Shown one piece after another: positions 24,011 to 30,770 of a DNA stretch of 64,000 bases (its first letter is position 1; the number at the start of each line of letters is the position of its first letter). The notes beneath the pieces are model-generated. The model did not search any database, had not been told where the DNA came from, and worked only from the letters and a program-made list of their open reading frames with translations. The DNA is from Algibacter miyuki (lineage in GTDB: Bacteria > Bacteroidota > Bacteroidia > Flavobacteriales > Flavobacteriaceae). A program made the position numbers and the translations under genes. The stretch spans positions 439,001-503,000 of the forward strand of contig NZ_JAUFQP010000010.1 of assembly GCF_030409805.1 (NCBI RefSeq), read 5' to 3'.

Positions 24011-24570
24011 TTCTTATTCCCCATTGAATAAACACCTTTATCTTAATTGTAATTTTCATGTTTTGCAGAATTTACTTTTTTTTGATAAAAAACAATAGTT
24101 GATCTTTTATTTTTTTTCTAATAAACAAACCTCATAGATTTTTCTTTTCTAAATAAGGTAACTAATATTTCATTGATCAAATTTCTGACTAGAAAAACTT
24201 GAAATTTTGAACATTAAAAAAACAGCTTTTAATATCCTGTCTTAATTTTATGAAAGAGAGAATGTCTCTAAACACATATTCTCTCGCATTGTGTTTAAAG
24301 TTGTTTTCTTAGATAACAGGATTTCGTTTTCCACAATATAAACTGGAGAGATTATCATGTTCTTAAACTTATATTAAACCATTTAAATCAACTCTTAGGT
24401 TGTTTCGCCTATGTTTTTCAGTAACGAATACATGCTTTAAAACTGCGCTATAAGCTTTCTATGCCCCAGTGTTTTGTAGTTATTTCTATATGCCAGCCAT
24501 AATCCATAAAAAACACTTACATAATTTTTTAGAATGCATTTGCAAGTTTCCCTTCTGGCTTTTCTATTAG

Positions 24571-24729
24571 TTATAATACGAAGTCAAAAGCAGCTTCTAT
24601 GGATAGTTTAGATGCGCTTAACTCCATTCCTTTTGATTTAGATTCCATCTCTATTATATTTCTTCGCTCTTCCGTAAACATTCCGCATGCGTTATAACTT
24701 GCCTGTTTTAAAGTTTGACAAAAACGGAG
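24571..24729 (-). pseudogene. Short coding remnant of an unrecognised gene
   Basis: The minus strand carries an open stretch of about 52 codons reading ...QTLKQASYNACGMFTEE then RRNIIEMESKSKGMEL and ending ...EAAFDFVL before a stop at 24,571. The composition looks coding but the frame has an upstream stop and no good start. It lies left of the island boundary beside an integrase remnant, so it is probably debris of an older mobile element. No function can be assigned. Confidence 0.35.
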
Positions 24730-24762
24730 CTATCCCGATGTCTAATAATTCACATTATATTT

Positions 24763-24825
24763 TTAGAACGAAAAGAACACTTTCTGATAATAAATTATAA
24801 TCTCAGCTATGTTCAAATTAGGCAC
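24763..24825 (-). pseudogene. Remnant of a second tRNA-Met integrase start
   Basis: The minus strand begins GTG CCT AAT TTG AAC (M-P-N-L-N), the same first residues as the intact island integrase at 60,845. It is preceded by the same A-run, terminator and tRNA-Met 3' half. After PNLN the frame diverges and stops after 20 residues. The shared start context shows that an integrase gene once stood here and has been lost. Confidence 0.65.
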
Positions 24826-24831
24826 AAAAAA

Positions 24832-24855
24832 AACGGATTGTGAGCACAATCCGTT
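24832..24855 (-). terminator. tRNA-type terminator hairpin at left island boundary
   Basis: AACGGATTGT / ACAATCCGTT with a four-base loop and, on the minus strand, a following T run. It follows the tRNA-Met 3' half in the tRNA direction. An equivalent hairpin with different stem sequence is at the right boundary. Confidence 0.75.
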
Positions 24856-24876
24856 ACTTTTTTAGCTTGAAGCTTT

Positions 24877-24920
24877 GTAGCGGGAACTGGACTCGAACCA
24901 GTGACCTTCGGGTTATGAGC
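24877..24920 (-). repeat. Left attachment site: 44-bp tRNA-Met(CAU) 3' half
   Basis: Identical over 44 bp to 60,900-60,943. Read on the minus strand it contains the anticodon loop CTCATAA, the 3' anticodon strand CCCGA, variable AGGTC, T-arm ACTGG-TTCGAGT-CCAGT and acceptor strand TCCCGCT. The sequence 5' of the anticodon does not fold as tRNA, so this is a half gene carried as an integration site. Confidence 0.85.
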
Positions 24921-24980
24921 CCCGAGACCTCCTTTTTTGAAACCATTTTACTGGGGTTTCACGCTATTATTATGTAGAAT

Positions 24981-25012
24981 CGTGTTCAAAACCGTGTTCA
25001 AGTTTATGTTCA
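24981..25012 (+). promoter_or_regulatory. Putative integrase arm-type binding sites, left end
   Basis: CGTGTTCA at 24,981, CGTGTTCA at 24,993 and TATGTTCA at 25,005 are direct repeats with exact 12-bp period. The same octamer occurs twice, also 12 bp apart, in the other end of the island. This pattern fits arm-type sites of a tyrosine integrase. Confidence 0.7.
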
Positions 25013-25055
25013 CTTATTATACAAATATTTTGATGCAATATAACCCATAATTTAA

Positions 25056-25436
25056 TTACTCCATATATTCCTGCCATTTTATTAAAATATATTTTTCAGT
25101 ATGGTTTTCTATTCTTTTTAAAAAGCCAAATTCAAAAACAAAAAGATAAACATCACCTTTTTTATTTTTCCAATAATGGGTAAAATATTTTGGATTAAAT
25201 CCTAAATCTAAAATAACTTTTGCCCTAACTATTGCTTTACCTGATTTATTAAAATTTTTAAGAATTTTTCTATTTAATTTTAATTGATTGTCCACTTTAT
25301 TATAGAACCTTGGGACTTCATCTAAAGATTTCCGATAGTGATATGAACTTTTGCAATGCAAATCGCAATAAATTTTATCTGACCGTCCTATCAGTTCTTT
25401 TCCGCAGGATAAACATTCATTCTTTTTTAATTTCAT
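25056..25436 (-). CDS. Small zinc-finger protein of unknown role
   Basis: 126 residues. The N-terminus has C8-x2-C11 and C24-x3-C28 (CLSCGKEL...YCDLHCKSSYHYRK), resembling the short Zn-ribbon that precedes a helix in several bacterial DNA-associated proteins. The remainder is basic with a long predicted helix and an aromatic C-terminus. It is divergently transcribed from the integron integrase across an 88-bp region containing a 10-bp inverted repeat, so it may regulate that integrase or itself; this is inferred from position only. It is the first gene inside the island. Confidence 0.55.
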   Translation of the reverse strand: MKLKKNECLSCGKELIGRSDKIYCDLHCKSSYHYRKSLDEVPRFYNKVDNQLKLNRKILKNFNKSGKAIVRAKVILDLGFNPKYFTHYWKNKKGDVYLFVFEFGFLKRIENHTEKYILIKWQEYME

Positions 25437-25440
25437 ATCA

Positions 25441-25476
25441 CTTAAACGAAGATTACACGAATACTATTCGTTTAAG
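25441..25476. promoter_or_regulatory. Inverted repeat in divergent region upstream of the integron integrase
   Basis: A perfect 10-bp inverted repeat, CTTAAACGAA / TTCGTTTAAG, with a 16-bp spacer, plus an overlapping CGAAT-act-ATTCG. It lies 5 bp upstream of the zinc-finger start and 48 bp upstream of the integrase start, a plausible operator for both. Confidence 0.5.
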
Positions 25477-25524
25477 ATACGGTTAAATTATTTTATATAA
25501 ATATCTTGTTTTAAAAACTTTAAT

Positions 25525-26652
25525 ATGCTAAATAAACATGTGACATTAAAACATCTTTTTATTAAAGAGCAACAATGTATTGGATTACAATTCAATGCAG
25601 ATAAAGTTATCCAAGCTCTAATTAAAGAGTTACCAAGCCCTAAATGGAGTAAAGAGTTTAATATGGTATATATTATAAATAATAAATCAAATATTAATTT
25701 GATTTTCGAGAAGTTTGAAGGTGTTGCTTGGATTAATTGCAACTATTTTTTTAACGATAGAAAACTAAATAGTGATAATAAAACTACTGATATATCTTGG
25801 TTTAGAAATCGACCTGTAAAAAAAAACTTTAGAACATGTCCTGATGAATTTTTACAAAAATTAGAGTTAAAAAAATATTCTAATAGCACAGTAAAAAACT
25901 ATGTTCATAGTTTTGAGAAATTTATTAACTATTATAAAGAAAGAGAATTATTTAGCATTAACGAAAATGATATTAGGATTTATCTTAAAAAGTTAGTTAA
26001 CGAAGATAAATCTAATTCATATATTAATATGGCTATCAATGCTATTAAATTTTATTACGAAATGGTTTTAGGAATGCCTAATAGATTTTACTCTATTGAA
26101 AGACCTCGAAAAGAGTCAAAATTGCCAAAAGTATTATCTAAAGAAGAAATAATTACAATAATTAATAGTACCAACAACATAAAACATAAATGCATTATAA
26201 GCTTATTATACTCATCTGGTTTGCGCAGAAATGAGCTCTTACAATTAAAAATAGAAGACATCGATAGTAAAAGAATGGTTATTAGAGTGGAACAAGCTAA
26301 AGGTAATAAAGACCGCTATACTGTGCTCAACAAAAGTGTTCTGGAAGACATGAGAAAGTATTTTAAAATTTATAGACCTAAAACATATTTATTTGAAAAC
26401 CCGATATCTGGTAATAAATACAGTAGTTCTAGTGTACTACAAATTGTAGTTAAATCTGCAAAAAACGCTGGTATTAAACAAAGAGTTACTCCACATATGC
26501 TAAGACATAGCTTCGCTACTCATTTACTAGAAAGCGGTACTGATATTAGATATATACAATTACTCCTAGGTCATAATTCTACCAAAACAACTGAAATTTA
26601 CACACACGTTGCTACAAGTTCCTTTACAGAAATTAAAGATTTACTATCTTAG
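25525..26652 (+). CDS. XerD-like tyrosine recombinase, putative integrase of the cassette array
   Basis: 375 residues. About 1-95 form an N-terminal extension (contains CIGLQFNADKVIQALIKELP and FEGVAWINCNYFF) absent from XerC/D and IntI. About 100-185 are the SAM-like core-binding domain. About 200-370 are the catalytic domain with R234 (SGLRRNEL), K262 (GNKDR), H324-x2-R327 (TPHMLRHSFATHLL), H350 (LLGH) and Y359 (EIYTHV), so all six catalytic residues are present. The spacing between the first Arg and the HxxR box matches XerD, and the extra segment typical of IntI is not visible. It lies directly before the first cassette junction, in the same direction as the cassettes, the reverse of class 1 integrons. 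Function as the cassette recombinase is inferred from this position. Confidence 0.8.
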   Translation: MLNKHVTLKHLFIKEQQCIGLQFNADKVIQALIKELPSPKWSKEFNMVYIINNKSNINLIFEKFEGVAWINCNYFFNDRKLNSDNKTTDISWFRNRPVKKNFRTCPDEFLQKLELKKYSNSTVKNYVHSFEKFINYYKERELFSINENDIRIYLKKLVNEDKSNSYINMAINAIKFYYEMVLGMPNRFYSIERPRKESKLPKVLSKEEIITIINSTNNIKHKCIISLLYSSGLRRNELLQLKIEDIDSKRMVIRVEQAKGNKDRYTVLNKSVLEDMRKYFKIYRPKTYLFENPISGNKYSSSSVLQIVVKSAKNAGIKQRVTPHMLRHSFATHLLESGTDIRYIQLLLGHNSTKTTEIYTHVATSSFTEIKDLLS

Positions 26653-26666
26653 TGCACATATAATAG

Positions 26667-26704
26667 ATATATAGTTAATACTAACTATATATATTTGTTG
26701 TGGG
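26667..26704 (+). other. Putative attI-like insertion site
   Basis: It begins 15 bp after the integrase stop. A perfect 11-bp inverted repeat (ATATATAGTTA / TAACTATATAT, loop ATAC) is followed by ATTTG|TTGTGGG. The G|TT point at 26,697/26,698 is the start of the first cassette, and TTGTGGG is complementary to the end of that cassette (CCCACAAC at 27,389). The hairpin could also terminate the integrase transcript. Confidence 0.6.
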
Positions 26705-26730
26705 TAATTTAAAAAAACATTTAGTAAATA

Positions 26731-27000
26731 ATGCCAATTAATATTTATAAAGAAAAAAATAATGAAAGGCTAGCTTGGTTGTGCGATAAAAGTTGGGATT
26801 TACCATATCAAATTTCTGAACTGGAAAATTGGTTAGAAAAAACTGGAAAACACCTTCCTATTGGGCAGTATGTTGCTGACATTGGATTTGGAATTAGAAA
26901 TGAGGCAAATGGTGGTGGCGGAGTTATTAGTAAAAATATGATAGGTATTATGAGCAAAATTGGAATGGAAATTTATCTTTCAGAATACCCATCAAAATGA
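26731..27000 (+). CDS. Cassette 1 hypothetical protein A
   Basis: 89 residues, no recognised family. N-terminal half is polar with many aromatic residues (LAWLCDKSWDLPYQISELENWL). It then has a glycine-rich NGGGGVISKNMIGIM segment. No signal peptide or membrane segment. Its stop overlaps the start of the next gene by four bases (ATGA), so the two are translationally coupled and probably act together. First gene after the putative attI, hence likely the best transcribed cassette if a promoter lies upstream. Confidence 0.6.
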   Translation: MPINIYKEKNNERLAWLCDKSWDLPYQISELENWLEKTGKHLPIGQYVADIGFGIRNEANGGGGVISKNMIGIMSKIGMEIYLSEYPSK

Positions 27001-27377
27001 CCAAATCAAAACGGCTGGATTTTTTAAAATCCTATCTCAAATTGTACGGAGTTGAAAGAATTGAATTAACGAATGAAACAGTTGACTCAATTAGTGGAAT
27101 TGCAATTTATGATGAAAATGACCCAGAAGAAAGGCAGGAATTTATTTGGCATAAAACTGAAAGACAAGTTCCTTCACCAGAATTGAATATTCTGATTGAA
27201 AAAATTGTGACGGAAAAATGGCATACTGGAGACAAAATTTCGGAACATATTGAGGAGCTGGAATTAGAGGAATTTGACAACTCGCTTAAAGAAAAAATAC
27301 TGACTGAATTATTTGACGTCCGAATTAGAATGGTTGACGATGGAGAAGAAACGGACTCTTATTGGGTACATTATTGA
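26997..27377 (+). CDS. Cassette 1 hypothetical protein B
   Basis: 126 residues, acidic and soluble, coupled to the preceding gene by an ATGA overlap. It has a helical N-terminus (RLDFLKSYLKLYGVERIEL), a middle with IYDENDPEERQEFIWHKTER and an acidic C-terminus (RIRMVDDGEETDSYWVHY). No known motif is recognised. A two-gene unit in one cassette is compatible with a toxin-antitoxin or effector-immunity pair, but nothing in the sequence proves it. Confidence 0.6.
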   Translation: MTKSKRLDFLKSYLKLYGVERIELTNETVDSISGIAIYDENDPEERQEFIWHKTERQVPSPELNILIEKIVTEKWHTGDKISEHIEELELEEFDNSLKEKILTELFDVRIRMVDDGEETDSYWVHY

Positions 27378-27388
27378 GCGAAAAACTA

Positions 27389-27586
27389 CCCACAACAATG
27401 CCTAAACGTAATGCGGACTTTATGGCTAAATCTAAAGGTCTGTGTATATTTATAATGTCGCTAAATCTTTGGGATTTAGCTTTGGACAAGAAAAAATAAA
27501 AACTAAACCAAAAGCTTTAGCTTCGTGCGTAGACGGAAACTAAATGTTTCCTTACTTCCGCACTACGCTTAGCCGAACCGTTGGCA
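27389..27586 (+). repeat. attC-like site 1
   Basis: It starts CCCACAAC and ends AACCG|TTGGCA at 27,580/27,581. CCCACAAC is the reverse complement of the cassette start GTTGTGGG at 26,697. At about 198 bp it is the longest site apart from the IS-interrupted ones, with an extra internal stem (GCTAAATC / GATTTAGC). Confidence 0.75.
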
Positions 27587-27605
27587 AACATTTGAAAAAA
27601 ACGAA

Positions 27606-28127
27606 ATGAGGATAATTCCATCTGATAAAATTGAAATAATAACTACTCTTTCAAATCAAGAAGTCAGAAAAATATTAGCGGAAAATATTCGACCAAAAAA
27701 AAGACTGAAAATTGGATTTGACAAATCTCAAGAAAAGGAATTGTTTGAAGGAAATTTTGAACAAGACAAGTTTGAAATTCAGCGAATAATAACTGGTCGG
27801 AATTCTTTTCTTCCTCAAATCAAAGGAAAAATTCAACCGAATATAAATGGAACCAAATTAGTTGCGGAATTAAAAGTTCACACTTTTGTAATTGTGTTTA
27901 TGCTATTCTGGTTGACTTTTGTCGGATTTTCCTTCATTATGGGAATTGTAGGGGTTATAAATCAAGGAACTAATCCTATTTTGCTAATCTTTCCATTAAT
28001 AATGATTGGTTTTGGAATCAGACTGGTACATTACGGATATAATAGTCAAAAGGACAAGTCTATAACTGATTTAAAGAAAATTATAAACGGACAACTAAAA
28101 GAAAAAACGTTTGCCAACAATGTATAA
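27606..28127 (+). CDS. Cassette 2 membrane protein of unknown function
   Basis: 173 residues. The basic cytoplasmic N-terminus (about 1-90) contains GRNSFLPQIKGKIQPNINGTKL, a beta-rich segment seen in many small unnamed flavobacterial membrane proteins. Two transmembrane helices at about 92-118 and 123-143 form a hairpin, followed by a basic tail. No signal peptide. The start ATG is 25 bp after the cassette junction, the usual spacing in this array. It is a single-gene cassette. Confidence 0.65.
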   Translation: MRIIPSDKIEIITTLSNQEVRKILAENIRPKKRLKIGFDKSQEKELFEGNFEQDKFEIQRIITGRNSFLPQIKGKIQPNINGTKLVAELKVHTFVIVFMLFWLTFVGFSFIMGIVGVINQGTNPILLIFPLIMIGFGIRLVHYGYNSQKDKSITDLKKIINGQLKEKTFANNV

Positions 28128-28245
28128 ACGCAATTACGGCGGATTCGACTTCGTCCGAATCCAAACGTAATTGCTAAAGCCTGTGCTCAATCGAAAATTT
28201 CCGTATATTTATTCCGTAACTGACGTTTATACCAAACCGTTGGCA
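28112..28245 (+). repeat. attC-like site 2
   Basis: It starts GTTTGCCAAC, the exact reverse complement of the cassette start GTTGGCAAAC, and ends ACCG|TTGGCA at 28,239/28,240. The internal stem is GGATTCG / CGAATCC. Its first bases overlap the 3' end of the membrane-protein gene. Confidence 0.85.
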
Positions 28246-28268
28246 TTAATACAAAACCAGAACTATAA

Positions 28269-30143
28269 ATGACATTTCCATTTGATATTACGATTAATCT
28301 ATCTCAATCAAGAATAAAAGAAGTTCAAAATAAAAAAATCACTATTCATAATGGAATCACTACATTTTTGGGTCCCAATGGAGCTGGGAAAACACAATTA
28401 CTTAGAGGATTAAAAGTTAGTTTAAACTCTCACCTAAATGGAAAAAAAATAAGATATGTTTCTGCTGGAAGACTAAGCCCAATGGAAAGTTATCGTTCGG
28501 ACAATCAAGGATACGGAAACACTATACAATTTGACAATGCTCAATTTGGAGATAAAAGTGCCGTTTCAAGAAGACATAAAAATGAAACAATTCTAGGTGA
28601 TATTGCTACTCTTTCGGAACGTGCGGATATACTTATAAAAATTCAAGAAAGATTAAGGAAATTATTCAATAGAGATGTGATTATTGATTGGGATGGAGGA
28701 ATGTTAAAAGTTTTTTTTGCTAGAATAGATAGTGATAGTAGTGAAAGTTATTCTTCAGCAAGAGAAGCGAGCGGTTTGTTACATTTAGTCTCAATATTAG
28801 CAGCTTTATATGATGACGAGGTTGGTTGTCTACTTATTGATGAACCCGAAGTTTCATTGCATCCTCAATTACAAGCATTCTTACTTGAAGAAATTAAAAA
28901 AGTGGCTGGTAGAAATAACGAGATTGGGAAAAAACTTATTTTTATTTCTACCCATTCTACAGAATTCGTAGAACTCAGTTCGGTACAACAATTGGCTTCA
29001 ATAGTCTTTTGCAAAGATATTTTTGAGAATCCCGTACAAATTGACCCAAGTTTAGGCGAATTTCAAGGAAAAAAATTACAAGCACTTCTTGCTAGACTTG
29101 GTCAAGAACATAAACTTGCCTTATTTTGTCATAAGCCTTTACTTGTAGAAGGTCCAAGTGACCAAATTATTTGTTCTGCAATAAGTAGAAAACTCTCTTT
29201 AAATACTGAGGCAGCTGGCTCTCAAATTTTACCTGTCACAGGAAAAGGTCAGTTTCCAGTAGTAATCAAATTAATGAGACTAATTGGTAAAGAGCCAAGT
29301 ATTTTGGGTGATGCTGATGCGCTTACAGATGGTTTAGATATCATTAGCTCTTTCACTACTTTAAGTTCGGCAAATAATCTTGCAAACGAACTAGGTCATC
29401 GAGATGCTTCAAAATTTGCTCGTGATATATATAATGATTTTTGCCTTCAAATATCTGAACATTGGAATGATATTAGCTCACTTTGTAAGAAACATTATTA
29501 TTGGGTAAATAGAGATAAAGAAAAAGAAGAAATTATTGCACAAAAAAGAAGTGCTTTTTGTTGGCTATTTAACACAGATAATGAAATCATTAAAACTCAA
29601 CCTAATGGAGAATCTTGGTTAACAATAAAAAATCGTTTAAGTTCATTATTAGACTTTTTGGAAAAATTAGGTTGCTTTATTCTTAGAAAAGGTACAATTG
29701 AAGCCTATTATCAACATTCAGAAACATTAACAAATGATGAAAAACCTAACGCTGCATCATACGAGGTAAATGGATTAATGGACGAAGACGATATAAAAGT
29801 TAAATCTGCTTATTCTGACATTATAAGACCAATAAAGTTTTGTTCGAGTGCAAAAGAAATAAACGAAGCACAAGCTACAAGGGATTTATTATTAGCAATT
29901 GCATCACCTGCTTTAGCTTCAATTAATAAAAATACATCTGATAATGAGTTAAGAATCCTATCTAATAGCTTATTAGGTGACAAATCAAATTTATTTAAGC
30001 TAAGCTGTATTGTAGAAAGGGAAGATATTTTTTTAAACATTGAATTATTATCTAATATTTTAGATATAAATGGATTTCCTATAAAAATTAAAAAAGGAGC
30101 AAATCCAATTGAGGTTGTGAATAATTCATTGGGATTAAAATAA
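28269..30143 (+). CDS. OLD-family ATP-dependent nuclease (AAA ATPase plus TOPRIM)
   Basis: 624 residues. The SMC/RecF-like ATPase domain has Walker A GPNGAGKT (35-42), a signature-like SAREASGLLHL (163-173), Walker B LLIDEPEVSLHP (188-199) and an H-loop STHS (227-230). A TOPRIM nuclease domain follows, with VEGPSD (E294) and DADALTD (348-354). The C-terminal 250 residues are helical and unassigned. OLD proteins cut DNA and several (P2 Old, GajA, PARIS AriA) defend against phages. No helicase, reverse transcriptase or AriB-like partner is adjacent, so this matches the stand-alone class. It fills one 2-kb cassette. Confidence 0.85.
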   Translation: MTFPFDITINLSQSRIKEVQNKKITIHNGITTFLGPNGAGKTQLLRGLKVSLNSHLNGKKIRYVSAGRLSPMESYRSDNQGYGNTIQFDNAQFGDKSAVSRRHKNETILGDIATLSERADILIKIQERLRKLFNRDVIIDWDGGMLKVFFARIDSDSSESYSSAREASGLLHLVSILAALYDDEVGCLLIDEPEVSLHPQLQAFLLEEIKKVAGRNNEIGKKLIFISTHSTEFVELSSVQQLASIVFCKDIFENPVQIDPSLGEFQGKKLQALLARLGQEHKLALFCHKPLLVEGPSDQIICSAISRKLSLNTEAAGSQILPVTGKGQFPVVIKLMRLIGKEPSILGDADALTDGLDIISSFTTLSSANNLANELGHRDASKFARDIYNDFCLQISEHWNDISSLCKKHYYWVNRDKEKEEIIAQKRSAFCWLFNTDNEIIKTQPNGESWLTIKNRLSSLLDFLEKLGCFILRKGTIEAYYQHSETLTNDEKPNAASYEVNGLMDEDDIKVKSAYSDIIRPIKFCSSAKEINEAQATRDLLLAIASPALASINKNTSDNELRILSNSLLGDKSNLFKLSCIVEREDIFLNIELLSNILDINGFPIKIKKGANPIEVVNNSLGLK

Positions 30144-30151
30144 AGTACTAA

Positions 30152-30285
30152 TGCCAACACAGTATATAAAAAATTGCTATTTTGTGCTTAACCAATGTTA
30201 GTTGCTTTGTTTGCTAGCTTCTGATTTTCCTTCGGAAAATCCTCGCACACAAACACGCAACATTTCATATACATAAACGTTAGCC
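30152..30285 (+). repeat. attC-like site 3
   Basis: TAATGCCAAC is the reverse complement of the cassette start GTTGGCATTA. Site ends AAACG|TTAGCC at 30,279/30,280. Contains the common central stem GATTTTCCTTCGGAAAATC. Confidence 0.88.
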
Positions 30286-30402
30286 ACAAGCTGAAAAGCC
30301 AACCGCACAGTCAAGCACATTTCATTTTTTTCGTGCCTCAAAAAATAAAAAGAGCTTGCCTTTTTCCACCACCACCTGAATAGGAAATCACGAAATATTT
30401 AT

Positions 30403-30424
30403 TATATTTGTCAAATACTGACAA
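30403..30424 (+). promoter_or_regulatory. Promoter box and overlapping operator for the restriction-modification cassette
   Basis: TATATTTG at 30,403-30,410 matches the Bacteroidota -7 box TAnnTTTG. The inverted repeat TTGTCA-aatac-TGACAA (30,408-30,424) overlaps it, 20 bp before the ATG of the HTH gene. An operator on the core promoter of a controller gene is typical of autoregulated restriction-modification systems. Confidence 0.7.
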
Positions 30425-30443
30425 GTCTAAATATTCAAGTCAA

Positions 30444-30770
30444 ATGAAACAATATTTTGGGGAATACATTAGGAATTTACGAACGAAAAAAGGACTTACT
30501 TTAACGCAATTAGGTGCTAAACTTGATTTAGATTCTGCAAACCTTAGCAAAATTGAAAATGGAAAAAGAGAGTTTGATGAAAAAAGACTTGAATTATTAG
30601 CTTCAGTTTTTTGTCTTGATATTGAAAATTTAAAAACAGAATTCTTTAGTGAACTCTTTGCGAAAAAAATATACGAAACTAATTGCTCTACAGAAGTTCT
30701 CAATGTTGCCGAAGAAAAGGTAAAATACTATAGAGAGCAAAATGTAAAACAAGGAAAACTTAAATTATAG
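30444..30770 (+). CDS. XRE-family helix-turn-helix protein, probable restriction-modification controller
   Basis: 108 residues. The HTH spans about residues 6-60 (YIRNLRTKKGLTLTQLGAKL, then DSANLSKIENGKREFDEKRL). The C-terminus is a short helical tail. The ATG at 30,444 is chosen because an upstream TTG at 30,408 lies inside the promoter box. It ends immediately before the restriction enzyme ATG (30,771). Small XRE proteins before restriction genes usually act as C proteins, timing restriction after methylation; the inverted repeat at its promoter supports autoregulation. Confidence 0.8.
   Translation: MKQYFGEYIRNLRTKKGLTLTQLGAKLDLDSANLSKIENGKREFDEKRLELLASVFCLDIENLKTEFFSELFAKKIYETNCSTEVLNVAEEKVKYYREQNVKQGKLKL

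Noticed and set aside
24877..24920. A complete tRNA-Met gene
   Set aside because: Only the part from the anticodon loop to the acceptor 3' strand is tRNA-like; the other half cannot form D-arm or acceptor stems. The same holds at 60,900-60,943.
25525..26652. Calling the array recombinase a canonical IntI
   Set aside because: The catalytic domain has XerD spacing, no IntI-type extra segment is visible, and an N-terminal extension not known in IntI is present.
28269..30143. GajA of a Gabija system or AriA of PARIS
   Set aside because: No UvrD-like helicase (GajB) or AriB-like nuclease gene lies next to it; the gene is alone in its cassette.
30408..30443. TTG start for the restriction-modification controller
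   Set aside because: It lies within the TATATTTG promoter box and operator; ATG at 30,444 gives a normal XRE protein.
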